From: Humibacillus xanthopallidus
Lineage (GTDB): Bacteria > Actinomycetota > Actinomycetes > Actinomycetales > Dermatophilaceae
Reading direction: 5' to 3'
DNA length: 64,000 nt
NCBI RefSeq assembly: GCF_006716675.1
Contig: NZ_VFPM01000002.1
Location: 1,364,001 to 1,428,000 of the forward strand
This document shows, one piece after another, positions 1 to 8,890 of this stretch. Made by a program: the position numbers and the translations under genes. The notes under the pieces are model-generated. The model had not been told where the DNA came from, ran no database searches, and worked only from the letters and a program-made list of their open reading frames with translations. Position 1 is the first letter of the stretch. Every line of letters starts with the position of its first letter.

Positions 1-114
1 GGCGCCATCGTCGAGCAGGTGATCCCCGGCAAGGGGGCCCGCGTCGACGACCCGGCGGTGGCTGCCGAGGCGGGCAGACACCTCGCGCGTCTGCGCTCGG
101 AGATCGGTCGCTGA
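1..114 (+). CDS. C-terminal end of an unidentified protein (partial)
   Basis: An open frame enters from the left edge and stops with TGA at 112-114, giving the last 37 residues of a protein that ends in LRSEIGR. The reading frame is rich in G/C at third positions, as in neighbouring genes, so it is probably real coding sequence. The stretch carries no motif that allows a family assignment. It lies about 70 bp upstream of tRNA-Asn on the same strand. Confidence 0.55.
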   Translation, partial: GAIVEQVIPGKGARVDDPAVAAEAGRHLARLRSEIGR

Positions 115-143
115 GAGGGCATCCAGCGCCCGGCGACCCGATT

Positions 144-172
144 TAGTGTCGGCCCGATCCCTTTGCTATGGT
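144..172 (+). promoter_or_regulatory. Probable promoter of tRNA-Asn
   Basis: A TATGGT hexamer at 167-172 fits a -10 box 13 nt before the mature tRNA 5' end. A weak TAGTGT at 144-149 sits 17 nt further upstream in the -35 position. The assignment rests on spacing and resemblance only. Confidence 0.4.
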
Positions 173-185
173 TGCCCGGCAGCAT

Positions 186-258
186 TCCCCTGTAGCTCAA
201 TTGGCAGAGCAGCCGGCTGTTAACCGGCAGGTTATTGGTTCGAGTCCAATCGGGGGAG
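186..258 (+). tRNA. tRNA-Asn (anticodon GTT)
   Basis: A complete cloverleaf folds. The acceptor arm TCCCCTG pairs with CGGGGGA (one T-G wobble). The anticodon stem is GCCGG/CCGGC at 212-216 and 224-228, with loop CTGTTAA and anticodon GTT at 219-221. The T-loop TTCGAGT is canonical. The discriminator is G258 and CCA is not encoded. Confidence 0.95.
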
Positions 259-263
259 CCCAC

Positions 264-302
264 GACGAAGGCCCTGACACCCACGGTGTCAGGGCCTTCG
301 TC
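264..302. terminator. Strong hairpin terminator after tRNA-Asn and gluD
   Basis: A perfect 18-bp stem (264-281 with 285-302) closes a 3-nt loop. No T-run follows, as is common in high-GC actinobacteria. It lies 6 nt after tRNA-Asn and 29 bp after the gluD stop on the opposite strand, so it can end transcription from both sides. Confidence 0.8.
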
Positions 303-330
303 ATCGGCCGGCGTTGCCGACCCTGGAGGG

Positions 331-1257
331 TCACCGGGGCGGGCCCGGCGCCTCGCCGACGGCAGCATCCTCGAGGGGGCCGCCGAGGGAGCCGTCGACC
401 GTTGTCCCGACGACGGCAGCGGCGGCACCCTTGCGCGGACCGCGACCGCGTCGGCTGAGGCGGCGCTCAACGCGTCCGGCGACGTTCGTCAACCCGTAGT
501 TGATGAGGATGAAGATGAGCGCGGCGAGGACGTACGCCGGGATGACGTTGCCGTATGCCGTGCCGACGTCCTTCGCGGCCTGGAGCAGCTCGGGGTAGGT
601 GATCGCCGTGCCGAGGGCGCTGTCCTTGAGGATGACGACGAGCTGCCCCACGAGAGCCGGGAGCATCGCCGTCAGGGCCTGGGGCAGCTGGATCGAGCGC
701 AGCGTCTGACCGGGCGTCAGGCCGATCGAGAGACCGGCCTCCGACTGTCCGGACGGCAGACCGTGAACGCCCGAGCGCACGAGCTCCGCGATGACCGAGC
801 CGTTGTAGAGCGTCAGTGCGAGCACGACCGCGGCGAGCGAGTTGTAGTCGGCCCCGAAGTAGTTGTTGAAGGCGAAGACCTGGAAGAAGAAGTACATCAT
901 CAGCAGCACGGGCACGGAGCGGAAGAACTCCACGACGATGCCGCTCACCCACCTGATCGGCCCGTTGTGCGACAGGCGCCCCATGCCGAAGAGCAGGCCG
1001 AACGCCAGAGCGAACACGATGGAGAGCGCGGCGGCCTTGATGGTGTTGATGAGGCCGGGGATGAGGTACTGGGTCCACACGTCGGCCGTGAAGAGCACGG
1101 TCCACATGGACGGGTCCAGCTGGCCCTGTGCCTGCAGCTTCCAGACCACGAGACCGAGGGTCACCGCTGCCAGGGCGAAGCCGATGACGGTGAAGACCGC
1201 GTGCCGCCGGCGGGCCTTGGGCCCGGGGGCGTCGAAGAGGACGTTCTGGGCGCTCAT
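331..1257 (-). CDS. gluD: Amino-acid (glutamate-type) ABC transporter permease GluD
   Basis: This 308-residue integral membrane protein belongs to the HisM/GluD family of polar amino-acid permeases. It starts with about 30 cytoplasmic residues, then has hydrophobic segments. The EAA loop that contacts the ATPase is visible around EAGLSIGLTPGQTLRSIQLP. The C-terminus is a basic, Gly/Pro-rich tail, also typical of actinobacterial GluD. The ATG overlaps the stop of the gluC-like gene by 4 bp, so the two permeases are translationally coupled and probably form a heterodimer. The order gluA-gluB-gluC-gluD matches the Corynebacterium glutamicum glutamate uptake system. Substrate identity is inferred from family and order; another polar amino acid is possible. 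Confidence 0.88.
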   Translation of the reverse strand: MSAQNVLFDAPGPKARRRHAVFTVIGFALAAVTLGLVVWKLQAQGQLDPSMWTVLFTADVWTQYLIPGLINTIKAAALSIVFALAFGLLFGMGRLSHNGPIRWVSGIVVEFFRSVPVLLMMYFFFQVFAFNNYFGADYNSLAAVVLALTLYNGSVIAELVRSGVHGLPSGQSEAGLSIGLTPGQTLRSIQLPQALTAMLPALVGQLVVILKDSALGTAITYPELLQAAKDVGTAYGNVIPAYVLAALIFILINYGLTNVAGRVERRLSRRGRGPRKGAAAAVVGTTVDGSLGGPLEDAAVGEAPGPPR

Positions 1258-1931
1258 CGCTTCACCGCCAGGCGTCGGGAGAGGGACGTGAAGAGGATCC
1301 CCACCGGGAGGGTGAGGATGACGAAGCCGAGGGCGAAGATGAAGAAGACCCCGAAGCTCGCGGTCTCGTTCTCGATGATCTCCTTCATGAGGCCGGAGGC
1401 CTCGGCGACACCGATGATCGAGGCGACGGTCGTGTTCTTCGTCAGGGCGATGAGGACCGAGCCCAGCGGGGCGATCGAGCCGCGGAAGGCCTGGGGGAGG
1501 ATCACCTCACGCAGGCTCTGGCTGAAGGTGAGCCCGATCGAGCGGGCTGCCTCGGCCTGCCCGAGGGGCACGGTGTTGACGCCGCTGCGCAGGGCCTCGC
1601 AGACGAAGGCGGCGTGGTAGGCCGCGAGACCGACGATCGCCCACCGGATGTTGTTGTCGACGATGGAGGTCGACGAGTTCGGGTCGGTGAGGTTGATCTG
1701 GAGGATGTAGAGCAGACCGAGCGAGCAGAAGACGAGGATGAGCGTCAGGGGGGTGTTGCGGACCGTGTTGACGTAGAACGCCCCCAGCCGGCGCAGGATC
1801 GCCACGGGCGCGACCCGCATGACGGCCAGGATCGTTCCGATCACGAGGGCGCCGATCGCGGAGAAGACGGTCAGCTTGATCGTCATCCAGAACGCGCCGA
1901 GGACGTCGTACTTGTCGAGGATGTCGAGCAC
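1254..1931 (-). CDS. gluC: Amino-acid (glutamate-type) ABC transporter permease GluC
   Basis: A 225-residue inner-membrane permease of the HisQ/GluC family, the usual length. It has about five hydrophobic segments and an EAA motif (QAEAARSIGLTFSQSLREVI) in the second half for docking to GluA. It starts after a 162-bp gap containing a large hairpin downstream of the binding-protein gene, and overlaps gluD by 4 bp. It should pair with GluD to form the membrane channel of the importer. The family is secure; the substrate is inferred. Confidence 0.9.
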   Translation of the reverse strand: MLDILDKYDVLGAFWMTIKLTVFSAIGALVIGTILAVMRVAPVAILRRLGAFYVNTVRNTPLTLILVFCSLGLLYILQINLTDPNSSTSIVDNNIRWAIVGLAAYHAAFVCEALRSGVNTVPLGQAEAARSIGLTFSQSLREVILPQAFRGSIAPLGSVLIALTKNTTVASIIGVAEASGLMKEIIENETASFGVFFIFALGFVILTLPVGILFTSLSRRLAVKR

Positions 1932-2037
1932 GGCGCTCCTTTCGGGGGAGTGGTGGAGCGGAGGTGTCGAGGTCGGTGTCGAGGGCTGGTGCCGGACGGT
2001 CCGTGCTCGTCGCCGGTCAGCGGGCCCGGACCCCGGC

Positions 2038-2080
2038 GGTGGCGGGTCGGTCGACGGCTGGTGTCGACCGACCCGCCACC
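2038..2080 (-). promoter_or_regulatory. Intra-operon stem-loop between gluB and gluC
   Basis: A perfect 18-bp inverted repeat (2038-2055 with 2063-2080) has a 7-nt loop and lies 14 nt after the gluB stop codon. No T-run follows. In ABC importer operons such structures commonly protect the 3' end of the binding-protein message or attenuate permease expression, so more binding protein is made than permease. That role is inferred from position. Confidence 0.6.
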
Positions 2081-2093
2081 GGGTGCGGGTGGA

Positions 2094-2930
2094 TCAGGAG
2101 CAGGCCGCGGGGGTGGGCGGGTTGCCCTGGCCGGGCTTGTAGCCGGCCGGCCCGAGGTTGTTGTCGATGGCCTTCTGCCACGAGCCGTCGGAGATCATCT
2201 TCTTGATGGCGTCGGTGATCTTCGTGCACTGGGCGGTGTCGCCCTTCTTGATGCCGACGCCGTAGTTCTCCTGCGAGAACGGCTGGCCGACGACCTTGAA
2301 CTTGCCCTTGAACTCCGGCTGGGCGGCATACCCGGCGAGGATCGTGTCGTCGGTCGTCAGCGCGTCGACGCCGCCGGTTGCCAGGGCGGGCAGGCACTCG
2401 GAGTACGTGCCGAACTCCTGGAGCTGGACGCCCGGGTACTTGTCCTTGACCTTCTGCGCGGACGTCGAGCCCTTGACGGAGCAGAGCTTCTTGCCGTCGA
2501 GGGAGTCGGGGCCGGTGATCGACGTGTCGTCGGCGCGGATGAGCAGGTCCTGCCCGGCGACGAAGTAGGGGCCGGCGAAGCTGACCTTCTCCTTGCGGGC
2601 GTCGGTGATCGAGTACGTCGCGACGACCATGTCGACCTGACCGGTCTGGATGAGGGTCTCGCGCTGGGCGCTCGGGGCCTGGACCCATGTGATGTCGCCC
2701 TCTGAGGCGCCGAGCTGCTTCGCGATGTACTTCGCGACGTCGACGTCCATGCCGGTGTACTCGCTGCCCTTCTTCAGGCCCATGCCCGGCTGGTCGAACT
2801 TGATGCCGATCTTGAGCTTCGTGCCCCCGCCGGAGCCGGCGCTGTCTCCGCTGCTGCTCGATCCGCACGCGGCGAGCGTGAGCGCCAGGGCAGCGGCTGC
2901 TGCGACGGCGCCAAGTCCTCGTGACTTCAT
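2094..2930 (-). CDS. gluB: Glutamate-type ABC transporter substrate-binding lipoprotein GluB
   Basis: A 278-residue periplasmic-binding-protein type 2 (SBP_bac_3) solute receptor. The N-terminus is a lipoprotein signal peptide with lipobox LAAC, followed by a Gly/Ser linker. The mature part contains family features such as DVDVAKYIAKQLG and the ring of polar residues that bind amino acids. An upstream in-frame ATG would add 11 residues, but the start at 2930 is preferred because GGAGG lies just upstream and the signal peptide begins immediately with MKSRG. It is the second gene of the gluABCD unit and delivers substrate to GluC/GluD. Confidence 0.9.
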   Translation of the reverse strand: MKSRGLGAVAAAAALALTLAACGSSSSGDSAGSGGGTKLKIGIKFDQPGMGLKKGSEYTGMDVDVAKYIAKQLGASEGDITWVQAPSAQRETLIQTGQVDMVVATYSITDARKEKVSFAGPYFVAGQDLLIRADDTSITGPDSLDGKKLCSVKGSTSAQKVKDKYPGVQLQEFGTYSECLPALATGGVDALTTDDTILAGYAAQPEFKGKFKVVGQPFSQENYGVGIKKGDTAQCTKITDAIKKMISDGSWQKAIDNNLGPAGYKPGQGNPPTPAACS

Positions 2931-3015
2931 CTGGGTTCCTCCATGAGTGGTTGCTCGCGGCACGCCGGGTGCGTGCCGCTCCCTGCGGGCGGTTGGTGCG
3001 TGGTGGCGGGGATCG

Positions 3016-3828
3016 TCAGTGGGTGAGGATCTTGCCGAGGAAGTCCTTGGCCCTGGCGCTCTTGGGCGCCGTGAAGAACTCCTCGGGCGTGGCGACCTCG
3101 ACGACCTGGCCGTCGGCCATGAAGACGACCCGGTCTGCTGCCTTGCGGGCGAAGCCCATCTCGTGGGTGACGACGATCATCGTCATGCCCTCCTTGGCGA
3201 GGCCGACCATGACGTCGAGGACCTCGTTGACCATCTCGGGGTCGAGCGCCGAGGTCGGCTCGTCGAAGAGCATCACCTTGGGACCCATGGCGAGCGATCG
3301 CGCGATGGCGACGCGCTGCTGCTGGCCGCCGGAGAGCTGGGCGGGGTACTTGTCGGCCTGCGCCGAGACACCCACGCGTTCGAGGAGCGCATCAGCCTGG
3401 GTGCTGGCCTCGGCCTTGGACTTCTTGCGCACCTTGATGGGTCCGAGCGTCACGTTCTCTCGGATCGTCTTGTGCGAGAAGAGGTTGAAGGACTGGAAGA
3501 CCATGCCGACATCTGCGCGCAGCTGCGCGAGCGCCTTGCCCTCCTCGGGCAGGGCCTTGCCGTCGATGCTGATGGTGCCCGACTCGATCGTCTCGAGGCG
3601 GTTGATGGCTCGGCACAGCGTCGACTTGCCCGACCCCGAGGGGCCGAGCACGACGACGACCTCACCCTTGCCGACGGTGAGGTTGATGTCCTGCAACACG
3701 TGCAGGTCTCCGAAGTGCTTGTTGACGCCCTCGATGACGACCATCGGCTCGCGAGCGCCTCCGGTGCGGTCAGGGGCAACCGTTTCGCCGGTGGTCCGAT
3801 CTGCCTGACCGGGATTCACGTCGTCCAT
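3016..3828 (-). CDS. gluA: Amino-acid ABC transporter ATP-binding protein GluA
   Basis: A 270-residue ATPase of the GlnQ/GluA family that drives the importer. Visible motifs are Walker [11 protein letters not shown]-loop region MVFQSFNLF, signature LSGGQQQR, Walker [15 protein letters not shown] and H-loop THEM. The domain proper starts near residue 29 ([12 protein letters not shown]), so the first 28 residues are an extension. A start at 3744 is possible. The longer start is kept because a TAGGTT -10-like box lies 6 nt before it, fitting a leaderless mRNA. It is the first gene of the operon. Confidence 0.9.
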   Translation of the reverse strand: MDDVNPGQADRTTGETVAPDRTGGAREPMVVIEGVNKHFGDLHVLQDINLTVGKGEVVVVLGPSGSGKSTLCRAINRLETIESGTISIDGKALPEEGKALAQLRADVGMVFQSFNLFSHKTIRENVTLGPIKVRKKSKAEASTQADALLERVGVSAQADKYPAQLSGGQQQRVAIARSLAMGPKVMLFDEPTSALDPEMVNEVLDVMVGLAKEGMTMIVVTHEMGFARKAADRVVFMADGQVVEVATPEEFFTAPKSARAKDFLGKILTH

Positions 3829-3834
3829 CCCGGA

Positions 3835-3840
3835 AACCTA
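3835..3840 (-). promoter_or_regulatory. -10 box of gluA (leaderless)
   Basis: TAGGTT on the minus strand lies 6 nt before the gluA ATG, the geometry of a leaderless actinobacterial promoter. No convincing -35 box is seen. Confidence 0.45.
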
Positions 3841-4008
3841 TCGGCTGGGACGCGCGCGGGGGAGTCACCACGCAAGAGCGACGCCCAATCGTGAGCAATC
3901 GGCTCCATCTGCCTGTGTCGGACCGCTCAGAACCCGACGAACCATGACATGGCGGGGACGGGCGAGGAACCCGCACGGCGGGGTCCGCGCACCGGCCGAG
4001 CCGGCAGG

Positions 4009-5433
4009 TCAGGGAGTGGCGCTCTCCGTCGACCCTGTCGAGGTCGACGTGTCGGCGGTGCTCGCCGTGTCGGCCGAGCTCGAGGTGCCGGTCGACGCGT
4101 CACTCGACGAGCTCGTCAAGCTCGTCGAGGTGTCGCTCGTGCCTGCCGGAGCCGGGTCTGACGTCGTCACCGACTGTTCCGCGCTCGTCGTGGACTGGCT
4201 CGTCGAGGACGTCGGCGAGTCGGTCGGAGTCGGGTCGGCGGCTGTCGTGGTCGACGTCTCAGGCGGATTCGTCGTCGTGGTGGGCGAGCTCGTCGTCGTC
4301 TCCGACGGAGGCTGCGTCGTGGTCGTGCTGCTCGAGGAACCGGACGTCGTGCCGGTCGTCGGGGTGCCCGTGCCGCTCGACGTGCCGGTGCCGCTCGACG
4401 TGCCGGTGCTCGTCGGCGTGCCGGTGCCGGTGGACGTCGGGGGCCGCGTCGTCGTGCCCGAGCCGGAGGACGTCGGTCGTGTCGTCGTCGGGGTGGAAGT
4501 CGACGGCGTGCTGCCCGAGCCGTCGATCGCGCTGCTCGAGCCGGCAGAGCCACCGGACGGGATCGGCACGTCGCCGTCCTGCACGGTCTGCACCGTGCGC
4601 CCGCTCCGGTCGATGACGAAGTGCGGGACGACGGCATACGGGATGCTGTCCACGGCCGAGGCGGGGAAGCCGAGGTAGGGGGCCGGGTCGACGTAGCGGT
4701 CGTTGATGATGACGTCGAAGTGCAGGTGACAGCCGGTCGACCACCCGGTCGTGCCGACGAGGCCGATGACCTGGCCCTGCTTGACGACGTCACCCTCCTT
4801 GACGAGGAACTTCGACTGGTGGCCGTAGGCGGTCTTGACGCCGGTCGTGTGCTGGATGATCGTGCGCAGGCCCCATGAGTTGGAGACGCGGGCGTAGATC
4901 ACCGTGCCGTCGGCCGCGGCGCGGATCGGGGTGCCGCAGCTCGCCTGGAGGTCGATTCCGGTGTGGAACATCGCGCGGTGCAGCACCGGGTGGATGCGGG
5001 GGCCGAAGGCGGAGACCTCGGCGCCCGGGACCGGGTGGATGAAGCCGGCCGTGGAGGGCGGGCCGGCAACCGGTGCGGCGACCGCCTGTGCAGTCGACAG
5101 TGCGAGGTTCATCGACGGGAACATGAACAGCCCCGATGCGCCGCTGAAGGCGGCGTTGCCGCCGCCGACCGCGACGGCGTCGCCGAGCAGTGACGTGGTG
5201 TGGTCGGACAGGCCTGCGCGAGCCACGTCGACTGCTCCGACGGCGTCCTGGACCGCGGCCTGCGCCGGGGTGCCGGCGGCGAGCACGACGTCGGCGCGCT
5301 GTGCGCTCGGGGCGCTGCCGCCGAGGAAGGGGAGGACCGCGAACATCGTGAGTCCCGCGGCAAACGGGACGATGCGGCCACTCATGCGGATGTTGAGGAC
5401 GAAGGGACCCTTGGGTCGGGTGTCATCACCCAC
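4009..5433 (-). CDS. Secreted M23 family (lysostaphin-like) metallopeptidase with Ser/Thr-rich tail
   Basis: A 474-residue protein likely to cut peptidoglycan cross-links outside the cell. A signal/anchor segment lies near residues 17-40, with further N-terminal sequence to about 120. The M23 domain follows (about 125-250) with the zinc ligands HxxxD in HTGIDL and HxH in GCHLHFDV. The last roughly 190 residues are almost only Ser, Thr, Gly, Pro and Asp, like a wall-spanning or glycosylated stalk. The GTG start gives the longest reading; MSGRIVPFAAG at 5385 is an alternative that begins at the signal peptide. It is monocistronic on the minus strand. Confidence 0.85.
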   Translation of the reverse strand: MGDDTRPKGPFVLNIRMSGRIVPFAAGLTMFAVLPFLGGSAPSAQRADVVLAAGTPAQAAVQDAVGAVDVARAGLSDHTTSLLGDAVAVGGGNAAFSGASGLFMFPSMNLALSTAQAVAAPVAGPPSTAGFIHPVPGAEVSAFGPRIHPVLHRAMFHTGIDLQASCGTPIRAAADGTVIYARVSNSWGLRTIIQHTTGVKTAYGHQSKFLVKEGDVVKQGQVIGLVGTTGWSTGCHLHFDVIINDRYVDPAPYLGFPASAVDSIPYAVVPHFVIDRSGRTVQTVQDGDVPIPSGGSAGSSSAIDGSGSTPSTSTPTTTRPTSSGSGTTTRPPTSTGTGTPTSTGTSSGTGTSSGTGTPTTGTTSGSSSSTTTTQPPSETTTSSPTTTTNPPETSTTTAADPTPTDSPTSSTSQSTTSAEQSVTTSDPAPAGTSDTSTSLTSSSSDASTGTSSSADTASTADTSTSTGSTESATP

Positions 5434-5645
5434 CGGCCGGCCACCCCCTCAGGCGTCTCGTCACGTTCGGCCCATGGGCCGCATCTGTCACTACCAACTG
5501 CGGTTGGTTCTCCCCAGGGGCCAACCTCTGTCGCTTCCTCCACCATATGTGGGGGAGAACGATTGGGGGCAGTTGTGGGAGAAGTTCTCCGAGATTCGTG
5601 ACGGATGTGACTGGTGTGACAGGAGTGACTCCGAACCGTCGGGCC
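5434..5645 (-). promoter_or_regulatory. Leader region of the M23 peptidase gene with alternative hairpins
   Basis: The 212 bp upstream of the peptidase gene carry structure. GGTTGG at 5502-5507 (plus-strand coordinates) can pair with CCAACC at 5521-5526 or with CCAAC at 5494-5498, so the two helices exclude each other. A perfect GGAGAA-G-TTCTCC inverted repeat sits at 5578-5590. Actinobacterial peptidoglycan hydrolase genes often carry a c-di-AMP (ydaO) riboswitch here, but its conserved sequence blocks are not visible. Confidence 0.3.
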
Positions 5646-6614
5646 TCAGAAGCCGGCGGGCTCGTGAGGCTCGTAGGCGGACTCGAGGCGGGCGTGCTCG
5701 TCCTCACCCAGGTGCAGGTCGAGGGCAGCGACGGCATCGTCGATGTGCTCGGGCCTCGTGGCGCCGATGATGGGCGCCGTGACGACCGGGTTGGCGAGGA
5801 CCCACGCCAGCGCCACCTGGGCGCGCGGCACCCCGCGCTCCCGCGCGATCGCGGCCACCTGGTCGACGATCGCCCGGTCGCCCTCGCGATAGAGGGTCTT
5901 GCCGAACTCGTCGGTCTGGCTCCGGGCGGTCTCGACGTCCCAGTCGCGCGTGAGCCTGCCGCGGGCGAGCGGGCTCCACGGGAGGACACCCACGCCGAGG
6001 TCTGCACAGAGCGGCAGCATCTCGCGCTCCTCCTCGCGGTTGAGGAGGTTGTAGTGGTTCTGCATGGACACGAAGGTCGTCAGTCCGGCCATCCGGGCGA
6101 GGTAGTGGGCCTTGGAGAACTGCCACGCGCTCATCGAGGAGGCCCCGACGTAGCGCGTCTTGCCCGCCTTGACGACGTCGTGCAGGGCCTCGATCGTCTC
6201 CTCGATCGGGGTCAGCGGGTCCCAGCGGTGGATCTGGTAGAGGTCGACGTGGTCCGTGCCGAGCCGGCGCAGACTCGCGTCGATCTCGTTCAGGATCGCC
6301 TTGCGCGACAGGCCTGCGCCGTTCGGCCCGTCGTGCATCCGGCCGTGGACCTTCGTGGCGATGACGAGCTCCTCGCGGCGGCCGAAGTCGCGCAGGGCGC
6401 GGCCGACGATCTCCTCGCTGCTGCCCGCGGAGTAGACGTTGGCGGTGTCGAAGGTGGTGATGCCGGCCTCGATGGCCTGTCGGATGAGAGGGCGGCTGGC
6501 GTCCTCGTCCAGCGTCCACGGGTGAGGGCCACGGTGGGGGTCACCGAAGCTCATGCAACCGATGATGAGGGGCGAGACCTGCAGGCCGGTGTTTCCGAGG
6601 CGGACGTAGTCCAT
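5646..6614 (-). CDS. Aldo/keto reductase
   Basis: A 322-residue NADPH-dependent oxidoreductase of the aldo/keto reductase superfamily, (alpha/beta)8 barrel, cytoplasmic. The catalytic tetrad is visible: D and Y in FDTANVYSAG, K in IATKVHG and H in YQIHRWDP. It resembles the YajO/Tas-like group that acts on small carbonyls or sugars. The physiological substrate cannot be told from sequence. The start ATG is followed by the typical MDYVRLGNTGLQVSPL opening. It is a single gene between the peptidase and the PBP, all on the minus strand. Confidence 0.9.
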   Translation of the reverse strand: MDYVRLGNTGLQVSPLIIGCMSFGDPHRGPHPWTLDEDASRPLIRQAIEAGITTFDTANVYSAGSSEEIVGRALRDFGRREELVIATKVHGRMHDGPNGAGLSRKAILNEIDASLRRLGTDHVDLYQIHRWDPLTPIEETIEALHDVVKAGKTRYVGASSMSAWQFSKAHYLARMAGLTTFVSMQNHYNLLNREEEREMLPLCADLGVGVLPWSPLARGRLTRDWDVETARSQTDEFGKTLYREGDRAIVDQVAAIARERGVPRAQVALAWVLANPVVTAPIIGATRPEHIDDAVAALDLHLGEDEHARLESAYEPHEPAGF

Positions 6615-6693
6615 GGTCGTGCGCTTCCCTTCAGCCGGTCCCGGCGCTGGTCCGCTGACCGGCGCCCGACGTACCCACGGTAGTTACCCCGTC

Positions 6694-8754
6694 TCAGGGC
6701 AGGGGCAGCGCGGGCTCGCCCGCGAGGGCGCCGTCCATGATGCGGCGCCAGATCGGCGCGGCGTAGCACGCGCCCGTCATCGCGTGGCAGTACTTGCCAC
6801 CCATCGTCACGTCGAACATCCGCCGGTTCGGGCGCGTCGGGTTGCCCACCCAGACGGCGGTCGCGAGCTGTGGGGTGTAGCCGACGAACCACGACTGCGC
6901 GTTGCCGTCGGACGTGCCTGTCTTGCCCGCGGAGACGCGGCCGGAGAGCTGGTTGAGGATGCCCGACCCGTGGGTCATGTTGTACTCGAGGTATCGGGTC
7001 GCCTGGCTCACCGCGGTGGCATCGGCGACGCGCCTGCACGACGGCTTCGGCGACCACAGGGTCTTGCCGCCCTGCTCGATGCTCGTCACCGGATAGGGGG
7101 CGCAGACGACCCCGCCGGCGGCGAGACCTGCGTAGGCGGTGGCGAGGGTCGCCGGCGAGACGGCCTGAGCGCCGAGGACCACCTGAGGTGGATAGGTCCC
7201 GAGCGGCGAGCCGTCGCCTCCGTGGATGCCGAACGCCGTCATGGTGTCGTGGATGGCGCAGACCCCGATCTTGCTCGCGAGCGCCACGAAGGCCGTGTTG
7301 GTCGACTGTGCGGTCGCCGTCATCAAGGACATCCGGCCACCGCCCCAGGCCTCGTCGTTGTAGACCATCCAGTCGGTGGAGAGCCCACACGGCTGGGGGA
7401 ACTGCGACGACGAGAACGTGGCCGGGCGCTGGTTGTCGGCGGCCGGAGCGTCGATGCTCGCACGGGTGCCGAGACCCTGAGCCATCGCGGTGACGAGCGA
7501 GAAGGCCTTGGCGGTCGAGCCGAACTGGAAGCCGCCCGACCCGCCGTACGTGGCGTCGACGGAGTAGTCGACCTCCGTCTCGCCGGGCCGCGAGCTGCCG
7601 TATGCCGTGTCCTGCCCGAACGCGAGCACCTTGCCCGTGCCCGGCTCGGTGACGTAGGCGGCCGCCGCGACCCCGATGGAGTTGTGCTCGGGCGCCACGG
7701 TGCGCAGCGCCGCGTTCACCGTGTCCTCCACGCTCGGGTCGAGCGTCGTGTGGATCGTCAGACCACCGTGGACGAGGAGGTCGTGCCGGGCCTGCGTCGT
7801 CGCCCCGAGCGCCGGCTGCTGCTCGAGCCAGCTGATGACGAAGGAGCAGAAGTACGGATGGTCCGAGGCGACGCAGGTGGCGGGCAGGTTCGTGATGCGC
7901 AGGTCGGCCGAGAGAGGCCGCCTGACGGCGGCCTGCCACTGGGCGGTCGTCAGCTCGTGGAGCTCGTGCATGCGGTCGAGGACGACGTTGCGCCGTGACT
8001 GAGCCTGCTGTGGGTGGTGCACAGGGTCGGTGGCGCTCGGGCTCTGGACGAGCCCGGCGAGGGTGGCTGCCTCGGTGAGGGTCAAGGATCGCGCGTGAAC
8101 GTCGAAGTAGTGCAGCGCGGCAGCCTCGACGCCGTAGGAGCCGTCACCGTAGTAGGCGAGGTTGAGGTAGCCCTGGAGGATCTGGTCCTTGCTCCACGAG
8201 CGTTCGAGGGCCACGGCATACCGCAGGTCGGTGAGCTTGCGGGGCAGGGTCTTGGCGGTGGCCGCCTGCGCCTCGGACGTCTGGCCCTGGCTGAGCGCCT
8301 TGGCCTGGAGGGTCATCTTGACGAACTGCTGTGTGAGGGTCGATGCGCCCTGCGAGGCCTCACCGGTGCGCAGGTCCTCAAGGACCGCGCGGGTCAGGCC
8401 GGCGGGGTCGATGGCCCCGTGGTCGTAGAACCGGCTGTCCTCGATGGCCACCTGTGCCTCGCGCATGACGGGCGCCACCTGCGAGAAGTTCACGGTGCGG
8501 CGGTTCTGGTCCTGGGGGGCGGCGATGAGCGAGCCGTCGGCCGCGAGGATCCGTGAGCCCTGCGCCATCGCGACCGCCGTGAAGGTGCTCGGCAGGTCGA
8601 GGAAGGCGGTGCTCCCGGAGTCGGCCAGGCTGCCGATGGCGGCAACCGTGGGGGCTGACAGACCGGCAGCGAGCACCCCGACCAGGCAGGCCGCAACGAG
8701 GAATCCCGCAAGGAGGCGGAGGGTTCTTCCTGTGCCGTTCCGTGGAGCGCTCAC
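6694..8754 (-). CDS. Bifunctional penicillin-binding protein (class A, transglycosylase/transpeptidase)
   Basis: A roughly 686-residue class A PBP that polymerises and cross-links peptidoglycan at the outer face of the membrane. One N-terminal membrane segment (about 12-35) anchors it. The GT51 glycosyltransferase domain has EDSRFYDHG and QGASTLTQQFVK. The transpeptidase domain has SxxK (STAK, about 409), SxN (STN, about 484) and KTG (KTGTS, about 608). The GTG at 8754 (MSAPRNG) is chosen because a TAGTTT -10 box lies 5 nt upstream. An in-frame GTG at 8772 would add six residues. The C-terminus is short, without a PASTA domain. Confidence 0.9.
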   Translation of the reverse strand: MSAPRNGTGRTLRLLAGFLVAACLVGVLAAGLSAPTVAAIGSLADSGSTAFLDLPSTFTAVAMAQGSRILAADGSLIAAPQDQNRRTVNFSQVAPVMREAQVAIEDSRFYDHGAIDPAGLTRAVLEDLRTGEASQGASTLTQQFVKMTLQAKALSQGQTSEAQAATAKTLPRKLTDLRYAVALERSWSKDQILQGYLNLAYYGDGSYGVEAAALHYFDVHARSLTLTEAATLAGLVQSPSATDPVHHPQQAQSRRNVVLDRMHELHELTTAQWQAAVRRPLSADLRITNLPATCVASDHPYFCSFVISWLEQQPALGATTQARHDLLVHGGLTIHTTLDPSVEDTVNAALRTVAPEHNSIGVAAAAYVTEPGTGKVLAFGQDTAYGSSRPGETEVDYSVDATYGGSGGFQFGSTAKAFSLVTAMAQGLGTRASIDAPAADNQRPATFSSSQFPQPCGLSTDWMVYNDEAWGGGRMSLMTATAQSTNTAFVALASKIGVCAIHDTMTAFGIHGGDGSPLGTYPPQVVLGAQAVSPATLATAYAGLAAGGVVCAPYPVTSIEQGGKTLWSPKPSCRRVADATAVSQATRYLEYNMTHGSGILNQLSGRVSAGKTGTSDGNAQSWFVGYTPQLATAVWVGNPTRPNRRMFDVTMGGKYCHAMTGACYAAPIWRRIMDGALAGEPALPLP

Positions 8755-8759
8755 TCCTG

Positions 8760-8765
8760 AAACTA
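8760..8765 (-). promoter_or_regulatory. -10 box of the PBP gene (leaderless)
   Basis: TAGTTT on the minus strand ends 5 nt before the GTG at 8754. The same geometry is seen at several other genes in this window. Confidence 0.4.
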
Positions 8766-8890
8766 CCCACACGAGCTTGACGACTCGCTGGGCGCGAACT
8801 GGATGCTCTCTCAGGGGCGCTCGCGGTTGCTCGCGCTCACGGCCCGGCGCTCAGCGGTCAGCCCGTGGACCGGCGACCAGCCGCACCGGG

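Noticed and set aside
5434..5645. c-di-AMP (ydaO) riboswitch before the M23 peptidase gene
   Set aside because: The conserved GGGGGA- and GGUGAAUCC-type blocks are not found.
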